Origin: Lamellibrachia columna
Lineage: Eukaryota; Annelida; Polychaeta; Sabellida; Siboglinidae
Reading direction: 5' to 3'
Length of the DNA stretch: 64,000 bases
Assembly (NCBI GenBank): GCA_963662155.1
Contig: OY759265.1
Span: 41,814,162 to 41,878,161 of the forward strand
Positions within the stretch are counted from its first letter, which is position 1. Each line of letters begins with the position of its first letter. The notes beneath the pieces are model-generated. The model searched no databases, was not told the origin of the DNA, and saw only the letters and a program-made list of their open reading frames with translations. Made by a program: the position numbers and the translations under genes. Positions 33,350 through 43,772 of this stretch are shown piece by piece.

Positions 33350-34700
33350 TTGGACAGTTAACGTAGCTGGGGTGGCTGTCATATGCTTGTCTTGAATTAA
33401 GTAGTTTCAGTAAACGTTGTTACGGTAAAATAACCATTTTTTCACATATTGTAGTTAAAATACTACATACTAGTCCAGATTAATAACATCTTGAGTGTTT
33501 TATTTATTTGGTTATATATAAATAAATGAAATATATATAAGTATGACAGTGTCACTGATATATTTGCGGAAAATTGTGGTTAACATAAACGAATTATGTG
33601 TGCTTCACCAACATGAATAGGTTCACAAAAAGTTGAATAATAGCCTAATGTGGCAGTGTATTTTGACACAAACCCTTCACCAACCATAATTCAAATTCAT
33701 GTAATTTTGTCTACATTTAAGACGCCAAATTGCAGCTTAGTAAGTGTTGTAGTTTTTCTGAGAAAAAGTTAATTAAACATAATTTCCTGGTTGTTAGTGA
33801 TAACAGAATGTATTGTTGAAATGCCTTTCGATCTGTATTTGTAACATATTGTCGTCTACAATATCAGGTTAAGCCAGCCATCTGACAAACACGTGACAGG
33901 GCGTGTTTACGATAATTTTGATAGGCTCATTATCCGTGGGGTCACCAGGTCACATTGACATAATATAATTTCAAAGGCACAATAAACTACGTTGGCGCTG
34001 ATATTTGCTGGTTTATGGACATGATTTAGTTAGGTAGGTATAGTACTGATGTGTACTGGAATCACAGTAACCAGACGATATGTTCCATGTTCACGGTGAA
34101 CGAATAAAGCTGGCTCAAAGATCAACGCACACACGGTCGTTACTAAGGAAACATCATCAGCGTTTCTAAGAAGTCAGGTGGATTTCCAAAAAGGACTTTT
34201 CTTTAAAGGATGGATTGGCAAAATACGACGTTAGTGCCGGGTGATTATTTGTGGTGCCGACGTTCACTTCAATATGAGCAAAAAATATTTGTTATGAGCA
34301 AAAAATAAACTGACACGTTAGCCGCCCCAGCTGTTACGTGTCTTAGGTAGGTATTGACGAAGTATAACTCAAGAATAACAACTTGAAGTATAGCGTGAAC
34401 AGAAGCTTTACTAGCCGACCCAATCCGATACAAACAACTGGCGTGGCGTCATCTAGCGAATAGTAATAACATTATAACGCAATACCAGCTACCTTCAGCA
34501 ACAATATTAATGAGAGTGTGTTGGTATGACATGTACTTACATATAAAGGGTATATTTAATATATCAAGTAATTTTCATCATATGCATAGGCACTATGCCA
34601 TGTGGTACACTAACTTTACTGAAACTGAACATGCTCTATCAGCTAATTTCTTCTCACAGATTGATTCAGACAGATTCAGAGGGCATGCCTCATGTGTGAC
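33350..34700. other. Intron, no feature seen
   Basis: AT-rich intron between two TRPM exons. No coding or repeat structure that I can support. Confidence 0.5.
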
Positions 34701-34708
34701 GTACTAAC

Positions 34709-34934
34709 TTTTATTCGGCAAGTGTCAAGTGCCATCTTCCCCCTCCAGATGCTGTCAAGGAGAGTCTGGCAGGCAGCATGCTCAACAAACAGCTTGCTGC
34801 GTGCCTCTACAGCCAGTTCAAGTGTTGTCTTCCCACCAAAGTTGGACAGTTTTCGGGTGAGCAGTTGCCGAGCCTTGTCAGTGTCTTTATCATAACATTT
34901 CTTCAACACGCCAACTGCCAGATCGTCAAAGTAG
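34709..34934 (-). CDS. TRPM exon: last melastatin homology helices
   Basis: Exon of 226 nt between TTTCTGTCTGCAG (before 34934) and GTTAGT (after 34709). It codes YFDDLAVGVLKKCYDKDTDK, ARQLLTRKLSNFGGKTTLEL, AVEARSKLFVEHAACQTLLD and SIWRGKMALDTCRIK. The block LLxxCYxxDxxxAxxLLxxxxxxWxxxTxLxLAxxAxxxxFxAHxxxQxLLxxxWxGxM is diagnostic for TRPM cytoplasmic domains. Confidence 0.93.
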
Positions 34935-35249
34935 CTGCAGACAGAAAGGATTTAATTACCATATCTGAGTCTATAAAGCTGCCCTGAAAATATTTTATTT
35001 AAAAACGTATTTTTGATTGTTTGACTTCTTTTTTGGCTTCGCACGCACGCACACACGTACACACAGTGAAGGGGTGTCAGACAGGCGATTTTTACAACCA
35101 TATAATGGGACTTTTAGCATACAACGGTCAACTTTGCTCAATAATCCAGTATTAATGTTGGTAAATGTAAGTGAAAGTTTACATTAATACTTGTGTCCTG
35201 AATAAAATAAAACAGTTGGTTTAAATGATGGGAAGTGAATACTACTTAC

Positions 35250-35353
35250 GCCATGAGCACCGACAGCTCTGCGGTCTCCGCGGGGTGAATTGTTTTGGCA
35301 TTCATTGCTTTCAGAAGGTTCTTGGCCAATAAAGCTGCAGCAATCCTTTCTTC
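35250..35353 (-). CDS. TRPM exon: melastatin homology region
   Basis: Exon of 104 nt between TTCTGCATGATAAG (before 35353) and GTAAGT (after 35250). It codes EERIAAALLAKNLLKAMNAK, TIHPAETAELSVLM and two bases of Ala, completed by the next exon (GC|C). It corresponds to the ALAACKILKxMxxxAxxxE region of TRPM2-like proteins. Confidence 0.83.
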
Positions 35354-35518
35354 CTTATCATGCAGAAAAACAATGTGTAAGCATCAACATAAACATTGTG
35401 CAAAATGTTTGTCTTTATATTTACTTAGCAAAGAGTATCAGAAAATGTATGTCTGGTATCTCCAAATCTTAACTCCATTTTGTATTTCTTACTAGTATTT
35501 ATACAAATTTAACATTTC

Positions 35519-35545
35519 AGATTACCATTGAAAACATGGATGATG

Positions 35546-35621
<76 letters not shown>

Positions 35622-35640
35622 ATGTTTTTAATGGTAATCT
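35519..35640. repeat. 22-bp inverted repeat enclosing an (AT)n tract
   Basis: AGATTACCATTGAAAACATG-GA (35519-35540) and its complement (35619-35640, one mismatch) enclose a (TA)n array of about 35 units. The whole 122 bp can fold as one long hairpin. Confidence 0.9.
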
Positions 35641-35650
35641 TAAATATTAA

Positions 35651-35827
<177 letters not shown>

Positions 35828-36089
35828 TATATATTGTTCTTAGCATCCTTTTTGAATAAACAATGGTTTGTGCAGTGGTTTTCAACTGTGTTGTGCATCG
35901 CCTGGTATGGCTCAAAAGCCGCACTCTGACATGGCAGTCTCTGTCACACTTGCTGCAGGTGAAGGCAGAGGGCTGAGAAAATGCAAGATTTGCAGACCTC
36001 TGTTTTCTTTGGTCCCTCTTCTCAGCCAGTTATTTATCGTCTCCTCTTCTGGTGCCCTTTTGAATAGTAGCTATTGCTATTATGATAAC

Positions 36090-37040
36090 AACACAAGATG
36101 ACCAAGGATGCAGGAAAGCGGCTTGACGTTCTGAAAAGAGTTTCACAATACTTGAACCCAAACCAGGGGGCTATAATCTACAAGACCATGGGGAAAGCCA
36201 AGATGGAATGTGTCTCATGTGTGTGGTTGGCAGCCTCTGAAACATCGCTAGGCAGACTTGATGCCATCCAGATGCGAGCTTTCAAAATGATAGCTATGCC
36301 AGTGACTTCTCTGAGCAGGTATGCCATACAACCACTTGCACAAAGAAGTTGGTGCAGTCACCTTGGTCCACCGGATATACCATGGAGGTATAACAAGATT
36401 TAACAAGATTTGCCATCCAAGCCAAAGGCCCAGATGGCAAGTGGACAAGGAAGCCATTGACTTATCGAGAGTCCAACAATGTTCATCTACGTGTAACCAG
36501 CCCTCCTGAGATATGTGTCAACCTTGTTTTTAAACATATTCTTGCCGCTAGCAGTTATACAATGCATAGAGAATTTGTTCCATGCATTTATTGTCCTCTG
36601 TGAGAACAAGTACTTCCTGATATCCAATCTACACTGATCCGTCACTAATTTTACCTCAAGTCCTCTAGTTCTGCTATCTTTCTTGAGTGTGAAAAACATA
36701 CTTCTATCAATATTTTCATACCCATTCAATATCTTGCACCAACTTTATTTAGTAGCATGTTGCCACCTCCACCAGTAGTGCGAAGAACCACCAGGGCACC
36801 AGCATCTCGCCACACAGCTGCTGTGACAATTCCATCCTCAAACACTTCTGACCATAAGAGGACAGTCATAACAACTGCCTCCCACCTATGGAATGAACTC
36901 CCAGAAGAACAGAAGTAGTTACACTCAGGGAGAGAGATGATTTCAAGAGAGAAGTCAACGCCTACCTAGGTGCCTTGCATTGGTGCCTGCCCCCAGGGTG
37001 GAGAGGGACAACTGCTCTACTGAGGAAGAAGCCCGCATAG
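36090..37040 (+). mobile_element. LINE C-terminal region split by a CR1 insertion
   Basis: 36098-36370 codes KRLDVLKRVSQYLNPNQGAI, IYKTMGKAKMECVSCVWLAA, LGRLDAIQMRAFKMI and ends at VHRIYHGG. After the CR1 insert, the same reading resumes at 36738 with APTLFSSMLPPPPVVRRTTR, TVITTASHLWNELPEEQK and, in another frame, FKREVNAYLGA. This is the RT thumb and C-terminus of a Jockey-type LINE different from the CR1-like family. Confidence 0.75.
36371..36737 (-). mobile_element. CR1-like LINE 3' end nested in another LINE
   Basis: Begins with TAACAAGATTTAACAAGATT (the 3' tail repeat, reversed) and codes on the minus strand MNGYENIDRSMFFTLKKDSR, KLVTDQCRLDIRKYLFSQRT and MFKNKVDTYLRRAGYT (36729-36487). 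5'-truncated at 36737. Confidence 0.88.
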
Positions 37041-37128
37041 AAAATAACTATACACGAAGTGTTAGCTACGTAATTAAACTAATATCTATCTTGCTGGAAA
37101 CAATACAATTCCAATAAAGATGACCCAC

Positions 37129-37287
37129 CTTTATTTCAGCCCAGAAGAGTTTGGCAAGGTCAAGATGGCGTCTGATAATTGCCCAGAGGAAGAGCAGAAG
37201 TAACCGGTTATTGCTCTCACAAGTCACAGTAACACAGCTATCAACGGATAACACCTTCTTCTTCAGCATGTAGAAAACGTTGCAACT
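37129..37287 (-). CDS. TRPM exon: melastatin homology region
   Basis: Exon of 159 nt (53 codons), phase 0 at both ends, between TTGTATTTGTAG (before 37287) and GTGGGT (after 37129). It codes SCNVFYMLKKKVLSVDSCVT, VTCESNNRLLLLFLWAIIRR and HLDLAKLFWAEIK. The box LFLWAxxxxRxxxAxxFW is a recognised TRPM signature. Confidence 0.9.
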
Positions 37288-37379
37288 CTACAAATACAAC
37301 ATGTATTGTCTTGTGTACACAGTCATGCATGAATGTGTGTATGCTTTGGAAGATAAAAACATCAAACGCTCTGAGGGAA

Positions 37380-37530
37380 GTGAATGAGAGGGAATGTATT
37401 ACAGTAAAGTTGATGCACTCAGGGTGGAGGGTAGAAGGAGAAGAGGAAGACCTCGACTGAGATGGGAGGACTGTGTGAAAAGAGATTTGGTGGAATTGGG
37501 AGGGTATTGGAGAGTGAGTGATGGGGGAGT
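37380..37530 (+). mobile_element. LINE 3' end scrap
   Basis: Codes VDALRVEGRRRRGRPRLRWE, DCVKRDLVELG, the common LINE C-terminal pattern GRR.RGRP..RW.D...D. No other part of the element is visible. Confidence 0.55.
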
Positions 37531-38059
37531 GGGCGATGGGTGGTAATGGAAGAAGTCAAAAAATCAGGATCGGTATCGGTGCCAGCATCACCCCGCAGTT
37601 CACAGGAAAAGAGGATGGCAACACTTCAATTACACACACGCAGTGGAAATCAGTAGGAATATATTTCGAAGACTGGAGTGCTAAGAACCACCTAGGGGAG
37701 AGTGAATTAAATATAGCATTGTGCTCATAACACGAATTAGGCGACGTTGTTAAAGTACACAAACCACTGGGTAACAGTTATAATAATGAAATACAGTTTA
37801 ATACATAGTAAAATCAGAGAATGAAAAAAGGCAATGTTGGAGAAATACCACAAAGGCAATTATAAAGGTAAAGACAATGTTTAGCTAGATAGATTGGAAT
37901 ACAATACAGCTGAACAAGATGGTAACATAATGTTGAAACCATTTAAAGTAATAAACTGAGGACGTTATTAATATAGTTTTCCCTTGAAAAAAAACAAGGA
38001 CAATAGTCCATAAAGAAACATTAGTCAAAAGAAGCTAATATAGACATGACATATAAACA

Positions 38060-38400
38060 CATGATGTGGAAGCTTTGAAATTATGAAGGCAACACAATTA
38101 CAAAGAGATAGTTACTACAGGTACAAGTAAAATTAGAAAGTCCCTAATAACTTTTGAACACAAATTGTCATGTAATATCAAAACTGACAGCAAGACTCGT
38201 TATGCTTATGTAAGGAATAAATGGTCGGTCAACTAGAAGACAATGCAGGAAATGTAATATCAAATGGTTTTGAATGGCAGAGGATCTAAATGGGTACATC
38301 AGTTCAGTGTTTACCACAGGCAATATTGTTCAATTACCAGCACCAGATACTAAATTTGAAGGGGTAAACCAGATTACTTAAAACTTCATGGACTTGTTGT
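38060..38400 (+). mobile_element. CR1-like LINE fragment, pre-RT region
   Basis: Aligns with 60-370: YAYVRN-like segment, then AEDLNGYISSVFTTGN, and LPAPDTKFEG. Frameshifted. Covers the linker between endonuclease and RT. Confidence 0.7.
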
Positions 38401-38500
38401 CACATTAAAATAGAAGTAATGAAAACAAGTTATTTTAATCACTAGTTTCTTTGCAAACAAAACCAAAAAAAACATTCCTCATAAAATATGCAATGCTTAC

Positions 38501-38530
38501 CTGTTCCTCGTTGTTCTCTGTTTGACGTGT
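38501..38530 (-). CDS. TRPM micro-exon, 30 nt
   Basis: TRQTENNEEQ, ten codons, phase 0, between ACTTGTTTCAG (before 38530) and GTAAGC (after 38501). It resembles the other two micro-exons in size, acidic content and final Gln (LENSDMKDDQ, LENTEKNMEDEQ). Confidence 0.7.
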
Positions 38531-38880
38531 CTGAAACAAGTTTACAAGTTCAGCTTTTTTATATTTGCTAAAGCGATAAATATAAAAAGACAGATTCTCC
38601 TTATGGTATATTTTTGGTACACCAAATCGTTCTAAACCGTATAATACTGACACTTTCTAGCAATTAGCCATTTTCAACAATAGATGATAATTATTATTTT
38701 CGGTTTGTAGTTGTTTTTTTCTCACATGCTTAATCAAGTATTTGCATTACATCTTTTCAACCATCCTTAGAAGCATGACATACACTTAGAAAATACAGTT
38801 TTAACGATATTGCTGAAAAAGCCAATATTTGATTAAACTGCGTTTATATTATGGTTAGCGCCACCACCAATTGTACTAAC

Positions 38881-38934
38881 AGAGACACCTAGCCACCGAC
38901 TCAGGACTTCGGACACCTTTTCTTGACAGTCCGT
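38881..38934 (-). CDS. TRPM exon, 54 nt, melastatin homology region
   Basis: TDCQEKVSEVLSRWLGVS, 18 codons, phase 0, between TCTGTTTGTAG (before 38934) and GTTAGT (after 38881, the same donor type as exon 34709). HEVSRVLKDFLG occupies this place in TRPM2-like proteins, which supports it. The donor choice rests on phase. Confidence 0.65.
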
Positions 38935-39369
38935 CTACAAACAGAAGCATTGTTGTTATTTAATTTAATGTAGCATCATAGCAATCATGTCATGTCACCC
39001 TGTTGTTGTCATGTTTATTGCTTTTGTGTTGTTCGTGCGTGCCAGCGTGCATGATTTTAGGATGGGTATATACAACAAATACCACACATACCAATATAGG
39101 TATATAATGTCATTCATTAAATATGTTTGTGATTCGTCAACCCAAAATAACTGATCATATTTTTGCTAGTTGAAAATATGATGAAAACGTCAATGGTTGG
39201 ATACAATCGAACAACACAACCCTTGAAATAGACGGCAAACAGGCTCACGTAAGCTTAGTGGATATAACATAATTAGCCAGTATAGGTTTGCAACTGTAAA
39301 GGTAGTATGTAAACAACATTAATCTAACATAATGTAACTAAATTTAAATTATACAATGGCGCCGTGCAA

Positions 39370-39640
39370 ACTGCGGGTAAAAGCTACTAGACACTTAATA
39401 TGCGACAGTTGTGACAACTGGGTGGTTGTGATAAGTCCTGGGGGTGCGATAAAGTGAAGGGACTAGTGGTGGAGATGGATCGACTGAGGCAGCTAGTTTT
39501 GGCGTTGGTGGGAAGGGAAGAGGTGGGTTCTGTCAGTGGTTCGGGTGGTGGGGAAATGGATGATAAAGTGGGAGAGGCGACGAGAGAGATGCTAGGAAGA
39601 GCTTACTTCAGCCTGGAAGGAGGTTGAGAGGAGGTAAGGT
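39370..39640 (+). mobile_element. Possible LINE ORF1 with PHD-like motif
   Basis: Frame reads KLRVKATRHLICDSCDNWVV and, after a shift, VKGLVVEMDRLRQLVLALVG, a zinc-finger start of the CDxCxxW type followed by a heptad-like stretch. PHD-type ORF1 proteins occur in CR1-like LINEs. It lies 180 bp before CR1 RT sequence. Confidence 0.35.
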
Positions 39641-39649
39641 GACAGGGCG

Positions 39650-39780
39650 GAAGGAGACAGGACGGAGGGAAATATGACGGAAGGTGACAGGCTGGAAGGA
39701 GACAGGAGGGGATGAAACATGAGATAAGGAGAGAGGACGGAAGGTGAAAGGACAAAATGAAAGGCTTACGAAATACAATT
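39650..39780 (+). repeat. Purine-rich GACAGGACGGAAGG repeats
   Basis: Irregular tandem words of GGAAGGTGACAGG and GGAGACAGGA types over about 130 bp. Confidence 0.6.
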
Positions 39781-39814
39781 ACAACGGAAAGCAGAATGTG
39801 ATGAAGCTGATTGG

Positions 39815-40447
39815 TGCAATATTATTACAGGATATTCAACGAAGAGGGAGTGGTTCCTTTTGGGCGAAAAGAAGCAAACATCATACCATTATTTAAAAAG
39901 GTTTCGAGAAATAAGTCAGATAATTACAGACCACTGTGTTTAAAATCAGTGATTTGTAAATTATTGGAAAGGTTAATGGTGGACTTCCTTGTTAGGCATA
40001 AATTAATAAATCCTTCTCAACATGAATTCCTAAAAGCGAGGTCATGCTTAACAAATATGTTATGCTATTTTTGAAGCAATCACTACGTGGGTAGACGAGG
40101 GATTACCAGTATATATTATATACTTAGATTTTTAGAAACCTTTCGAGTGCCACATCATAGACTACTACTTAAATTAAAAGCCCATATCAATGAATTGGAC
40201 GATAATATAACAAGTAAGGCATTGGCATTTTCAAAAACTACTACTTAAATTAAAAGCCCATATCAATGACTTGGACGATAATATAACAAGTAAGGCATTG
40301 GCATTTGCGGATGAAAAATAGCAGATGTTATTACATTTTGGGAAATGTGAGTGCTTTATGCACAAGACACAGGAACTTCGATACAAACTATATAGCATAA
40401 AAGGAAAAACAGCTAATTAAATATATATGCATAAAGCAATTGTTAGG

Positions 40448-40488
<41 letters not shown>

Positions 40489-40830
40489 CTGGAACGAATA
40501 CAAAAAAGCAACTTAAATTATTCCAGAACTGAGAAACCTTAGTCATGAAGACAGCCTAAAATAATGTGGTTTAACAACCCTAGAGACAAGGAGGTTAATA
40601 TGAGATCAAATTGAAGTTTATAAGATATTGAATTCGTATGACAATATTGATAGAAATATGTTTTCTCACTCAAGAAAGATAGCAGAACTAGATTGGATAC
40701 CAAAAAGTACTCATTCTCATAGATGACAATAAATGAATGGAACAGATTATGAAAACTCAACAGATTATCTACAGATTGTGTAAATGCTAGCAGCGTGAAT
40801 CAGGGCGGGTTGTTAAATCTTTTTAACTGG
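39815..40830 (+). mobile_element. CR1-like LINE, rearranged copy
   Basis: RT from FGRKEANIIPLFKKVSRNKS and SQHEFLKARSCLTNMLCYF to the palm, then a 76-bp tandem duplication (40161-40236, 40237-40312) of the segment coding LLLKLKAHINELDDNITSKA, with internal deletion. A (TA)n replaces about 60 bp of thumb sequence at 40452-40480. The end codes NEWNRL and SSVN. Confidence 0.8.
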
Positions 40831-41146
40831 CGATGAAACATTGGACATTCGGCAAATGATGGCAATGGCCATGCAAGTTCTGAACAGGTAATACATATGG
40901 GAAGGTACGAGAAAATGGATGAAACTGAAGCTGTATATGAGCATATGTATTACAGTTAGCTACATACGGTTGCTAAGTTTGGGTACTCTAACACTAGTAC
41001 TACGCAAATTGGGTATAAAGCGAATAAGTAATAAGAATAGGTAAAAGTGGACCCAACATGGAAATAAATAGTTTTTCAAAGTAATTGCAAAATACCATAT
41101 TTAGCAACATATCAAAAGTCCCGTCACATAAATGAAACGTGAAACT

Positions 41147-41186
41147 CTCGATAAGCCAACGGCTTTCTTGTCCACTTGCCGTCTGG
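41147..41186 (+). mobile_element. CR1-like LINE tail scrap
   Basis: ACTCTCGATAAGCCAACGGC followed by TTTCTTGTCCACTTGCC, the 3' UTR block found in all CR1 copies here. Confidence 0.7.
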
Positions 41187-41258
41187 GTCGGCAATATTGT
41201 GCTCACGCACATGCGCACAAACACATACAAATGTGCGATGCATCTATTTATATGCATA

Positions 41259-41458
41259 TGTAGCAGGGTGACACCATGTTAATCGATAGGCGTCACCACC
41301 AGCTAATTAGTATTTTGAACAGCTGACGTACCAGCCTCGTCCTGGGGTAACGCGAAAGCCGATTTTCGACAGCCACCTAGCTCAGTTGGAGCAAGTGCTG
41401 CATTTTTGATGTGTATGACTATCAACTGATAGACGACCCACCGAGACGCCCTACCACA
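41259..41458 (+). repeat. 5' LTR of the gypsy element
   Basis: 200 bp, nearly identical to 47639-47837. Positions 41365-41399 are identical to RT coding positions 44784-44818, and include TAGCTCAGTTGG, a perfect pol III A-box/tRNA D-arm consensus. Confidence 0.95.
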
Positions 41459-41460
41459 AA

Positions 41461-41478
41461 TGGTGCCAGAGGTGGGAT
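41461..41478 (+). other. Primer binding site
   Basis: TGGTGCCAGAGGTGGGAT starts 2 bp after the LTR and is complementary to a tRNA 3' end (ATCCCACCTCTGGCACCA). The AGGTGGGAT part is like PBS sequences assigned to tRNA-Leu in other gypsy elements; the tRNA identity is inference. Confidence 0.75.
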
Positions 41479-42117
41479 TTGATAACGCGACGAGACCACG
41501 AAGACGAGGCGAGGTGGCGGAGACGTAGAGTCGAGTAAGGAGCCTGGACCCTGATGACAACCTCGAGCGACATCCTGACGTCCTCGACATCCGGTCTGAC
41601 GTTTGACCGAGAGTAAGGCGACTTCCGGTCCGGCCCTGTTCGAGTGAGGACCGTAGACACTGATGACGACCTCGAGCGACTCAAGAGTGACATTTCCGGT
41701 TTAACACTATTCGGCCGCGACGATGACTAGCCCGACACGCGACGATCGAGCCACGTGACGTGCCGTGACGCTAAGTGACTTAGATCCTGACTGCATTGAC
41801 AAACGATTGAATTTTGAATTGATACCCGTTCACTGTATAATTAGGAACTGTATTGTGTATCCTGTCTGTGTAGCTATAGCAGCATTATAGAGATAGCCAG
41901 TATCAGAATTTTTTTTAGAGGGACTTTTTGACATTTGCGTGTTAGTTAGGCATGTTTTCTGAGTAAGATGTATCTGTAGTTGTGAGGGTGCAGAGTAGTC
42001 CTGTAGATACGAATGTTATTCATGGGTATAACGGGTATATAACTTTTGTTCCGTACTGGGAATTTGGTATACATCTGGGTTAATACTTAGTAGGGCAGTC
42101 GCAACTAGCAAGCAGAC
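41479..42117 (+). other. gypsy leader (5' untranslated region)
   Basis: Non-coding, GC-rich at first (CGACGA-type words up to 41780), then AT-rich. It contains TTTTAGAGGGACTTTTTGA at about 41912-41931, which recurs 3' of pol at 47530-47548. Confidence 0.7.
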
Positions 42118-43248
42118 ATGAGTATTGACGGGGCCACTGGATTTGTGCCACCCGACACGGTTCAGGGTGACTTGCAGGACCAACTGGTCACACTGCGAGA
42201 GGAGCTGTTACAGCTGCGGCTTGCAACCAATGACCGTCCACGCGTTGCGTACGTACCGCGCGAGCGGAAGGTGAAACCTTTCAGTGGACGTGGTGAGGTG
42301 ACAGTGCAGGATTTTCTTGCAGATGTCGAGAGTCTATTTAGGGCACGAGCGATGTCTGATGAGGAGCAGTGTGACTTCATGACGTCACACCTCGAAGGTG
42401 ATGCCAGACAGGAGATCCGGTTCCGGCCTGTGGAGGAGGTGCGTACCGCGACGTGTATCAGGCGGATTCTGCTGGAAGTGTTTGGCGAGAAGAGGTCGGT
42501 ATCGCAGTTGCAGGAACTCTTCTATCTTCGTAAACAGGCTGACGGGGAGGGGATCCGTAGTTTTGCAGGTGCTCTGCAGCAACTGATGGAAGCGCTTTTG
42601 CGCAAGGACGGACATGCCTGAAAGGGCCTGAAAGACCGCGTACTACGACGCGAGGTGAAGCAACAGCACCGGCTGCGACCGCAGATGAGCTTCGTGGAAC
42701 TGAGGGAAGAGGCTATTCAGTGGTCCGAGGAGGAAGAGAGGCCGCCGCAATCCAGTCGACGACAGACTACTGGTGCATTTGAGCTGGTCGCCGACGCAGG
42801 GGAAGCAGGTAACGTTACAGATCTGCAACGAGTGCTCTCAGAGTTAGAGAAACAGCAGCACGTCATCGAGGCGCTGACTGAGCGTGTGGAGAGGATGGAA
42901 GGTGTTGCGACAGGTAGGACGGGTGGACGACGGTCCAACACTCCACAGAGGCCCTGGTCGGACCAGCGACCCGCATCTGCGCCGCAGAACTTGCAGACAC
43001 GACGGCCATTTCAGGAGCGACGCGCATTTCAGGGACCCTCGATGCAGTACACACCAGACGGGCAGCCAATTTGTTACCGTTGTGGTGGAGTTGGCCACCT
43101 GGGCAGGCAGTGTCGCAATGAGGCGAGCACTGGACCACGCCGGCCCCAGACGGAGGCTTGTCCACCGGGTGTGCAGACGACGGCCCCTACGGCACACAGA
43201 CGAGAGCACCCAGACGATGTTAGAGAGAACACACATCCTTTAAACTGA
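42118..43248 (+). CDS. gag: gypsy gag with one in-frame TGA
   Basis: Frame from ATG 42118 (MSIDGATGFVPPDTV) to TGA 43246-43248, 376 codons, interrupted by a single TGA at 42619-42621. Seen: a coiled-coil-like start (LQDQLVTLREELLQLRL), the capsid pattern VKPFSGRGEVTVQDFLADVE and DARQEIRF, ELFYLRKQADGEGIRSFAGA, then after the stop LKDRVLRREVKQQHRL, an Arg/Pro-rich linker and one CCHC knuckle, CYRCGGVGHLGRQC (43072-43113). Gag forms the particle and binds RNA. The internal TGA sits in the tandem GCCTGAAAGG/GCCTGAAAGA (42616-42635), so it may come from a small duplication, or from a CGA-to-TGA change. Confidence 0.88.
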
Positions 43249-43763
43249 CGCCGCTCGTTACCAAGAGTCGGGTAGACGAGCTAGTGCGTACAGGCTCACA
43301 CGCTACCGCGCCAACTGACGCGACCGTTGGTACTTGCCCTACGGCAACTGTCTTGATGGGAGGTGTGGAGGTCAATTGCTTACTTGACACAGGTTCCCAA
43401 GTAAGTACTATCACTGAGTCTTTCTTTCGTAAGTACATTGCTCGAAACGACCGAGAGCTGGCGTCTTGCAGTTGGTTGAAGCTCACCGCTGCAAACGGTT
43501 TAGATATACCGTATGTTGGGTACGTCGAGTTGGACGTGACGACCATGGGTCAGACCATACCTGGCAGAGGTATCCTGGTTGTCTGCGATTCCCCTGATAC
43601 AGATCAGTGCGCGCATAAGAAGAGGTGTCCTGGCATTCTGAGAATGAATGTCATGGGAGAGCTTGACCTTGCTCTATGGAAACGATCCCTGAACACAGGT
43701 AGTTACAGAGCAGAGTCGGTGATGGCGTCGGTCATAGACGCGAAGCAACGGGACCGGAGATGA
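43224..43763 (+). CDS. pol: gypsy pol, protease part, ending in TGA
   Basis: Open in the -1 frame after TAG 43221. Expected to be made as a Gag-Pol fusion by frameshifting, so no own start codon is needed. Aspartic protease: NCLLDTGSQVSTITESFF with the DTGS catalytic triad (about 43384), then LTAANGLDIPYVGYVELDVT and the second hydrophobic flap-like part GRGILVVCD. It ends in RDRR-TGA (43761-43763), in the same frame as the RT ORF, so one codon separates it from the rest of pol. Confidence 0.85.
   Translation, partial: REHTSFKLTPLVTKSRVDELVRTGSHATAPTDATVGTCPTATVLMGGVEVNCLLDTGSQVSTITESFFRKYIARNDRELASCSWLKLTAANGLDIPYVGYVELDVTTMGQTIPGRGILVVCDSPDTDQCAHKKRCPGILRMNVMGELDLALWKRSLNTGSYRAESVMASVIDAKQRDRR
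43239..43280 (+). promoter_or_regulatory. -1 ribosomal frameshift signal
   Basis: T TTA AAC (43239-43245) in the gag frame immediately before the gag stop TGA. The -1 frame is open from 43224 into pol. Seven bases downstream, GCTCGT (43253-43258) can pair with ACGAGC (43276-43281). Heptamer, phase, spacer and stem fit the classical -1 signal. Function is inferred. Confidence 0.82.
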
Positions 43764-43772
43764 TTTACTCGT

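Noticed and set aside
41365..41440. tRNA gene in the LTR (D-arm like TAGCTCAGTTGG)
   Set aside because: No anticodon stem, T-arm or acceptor stem fits; the block is a copy of RT coding sequence.
42844..43236. Minus-strand and alternative frames over the gypsy gag
   Set aside because: Shadows of a GC-rich coding region; the plus frame has the CCHC knuckle and the frameshift signal.
42619..43763. TGA codons as selenocysteine sites
   Set aside because: No selenocysteine element was seen and neither position is a known redox site; mutation is simpler.
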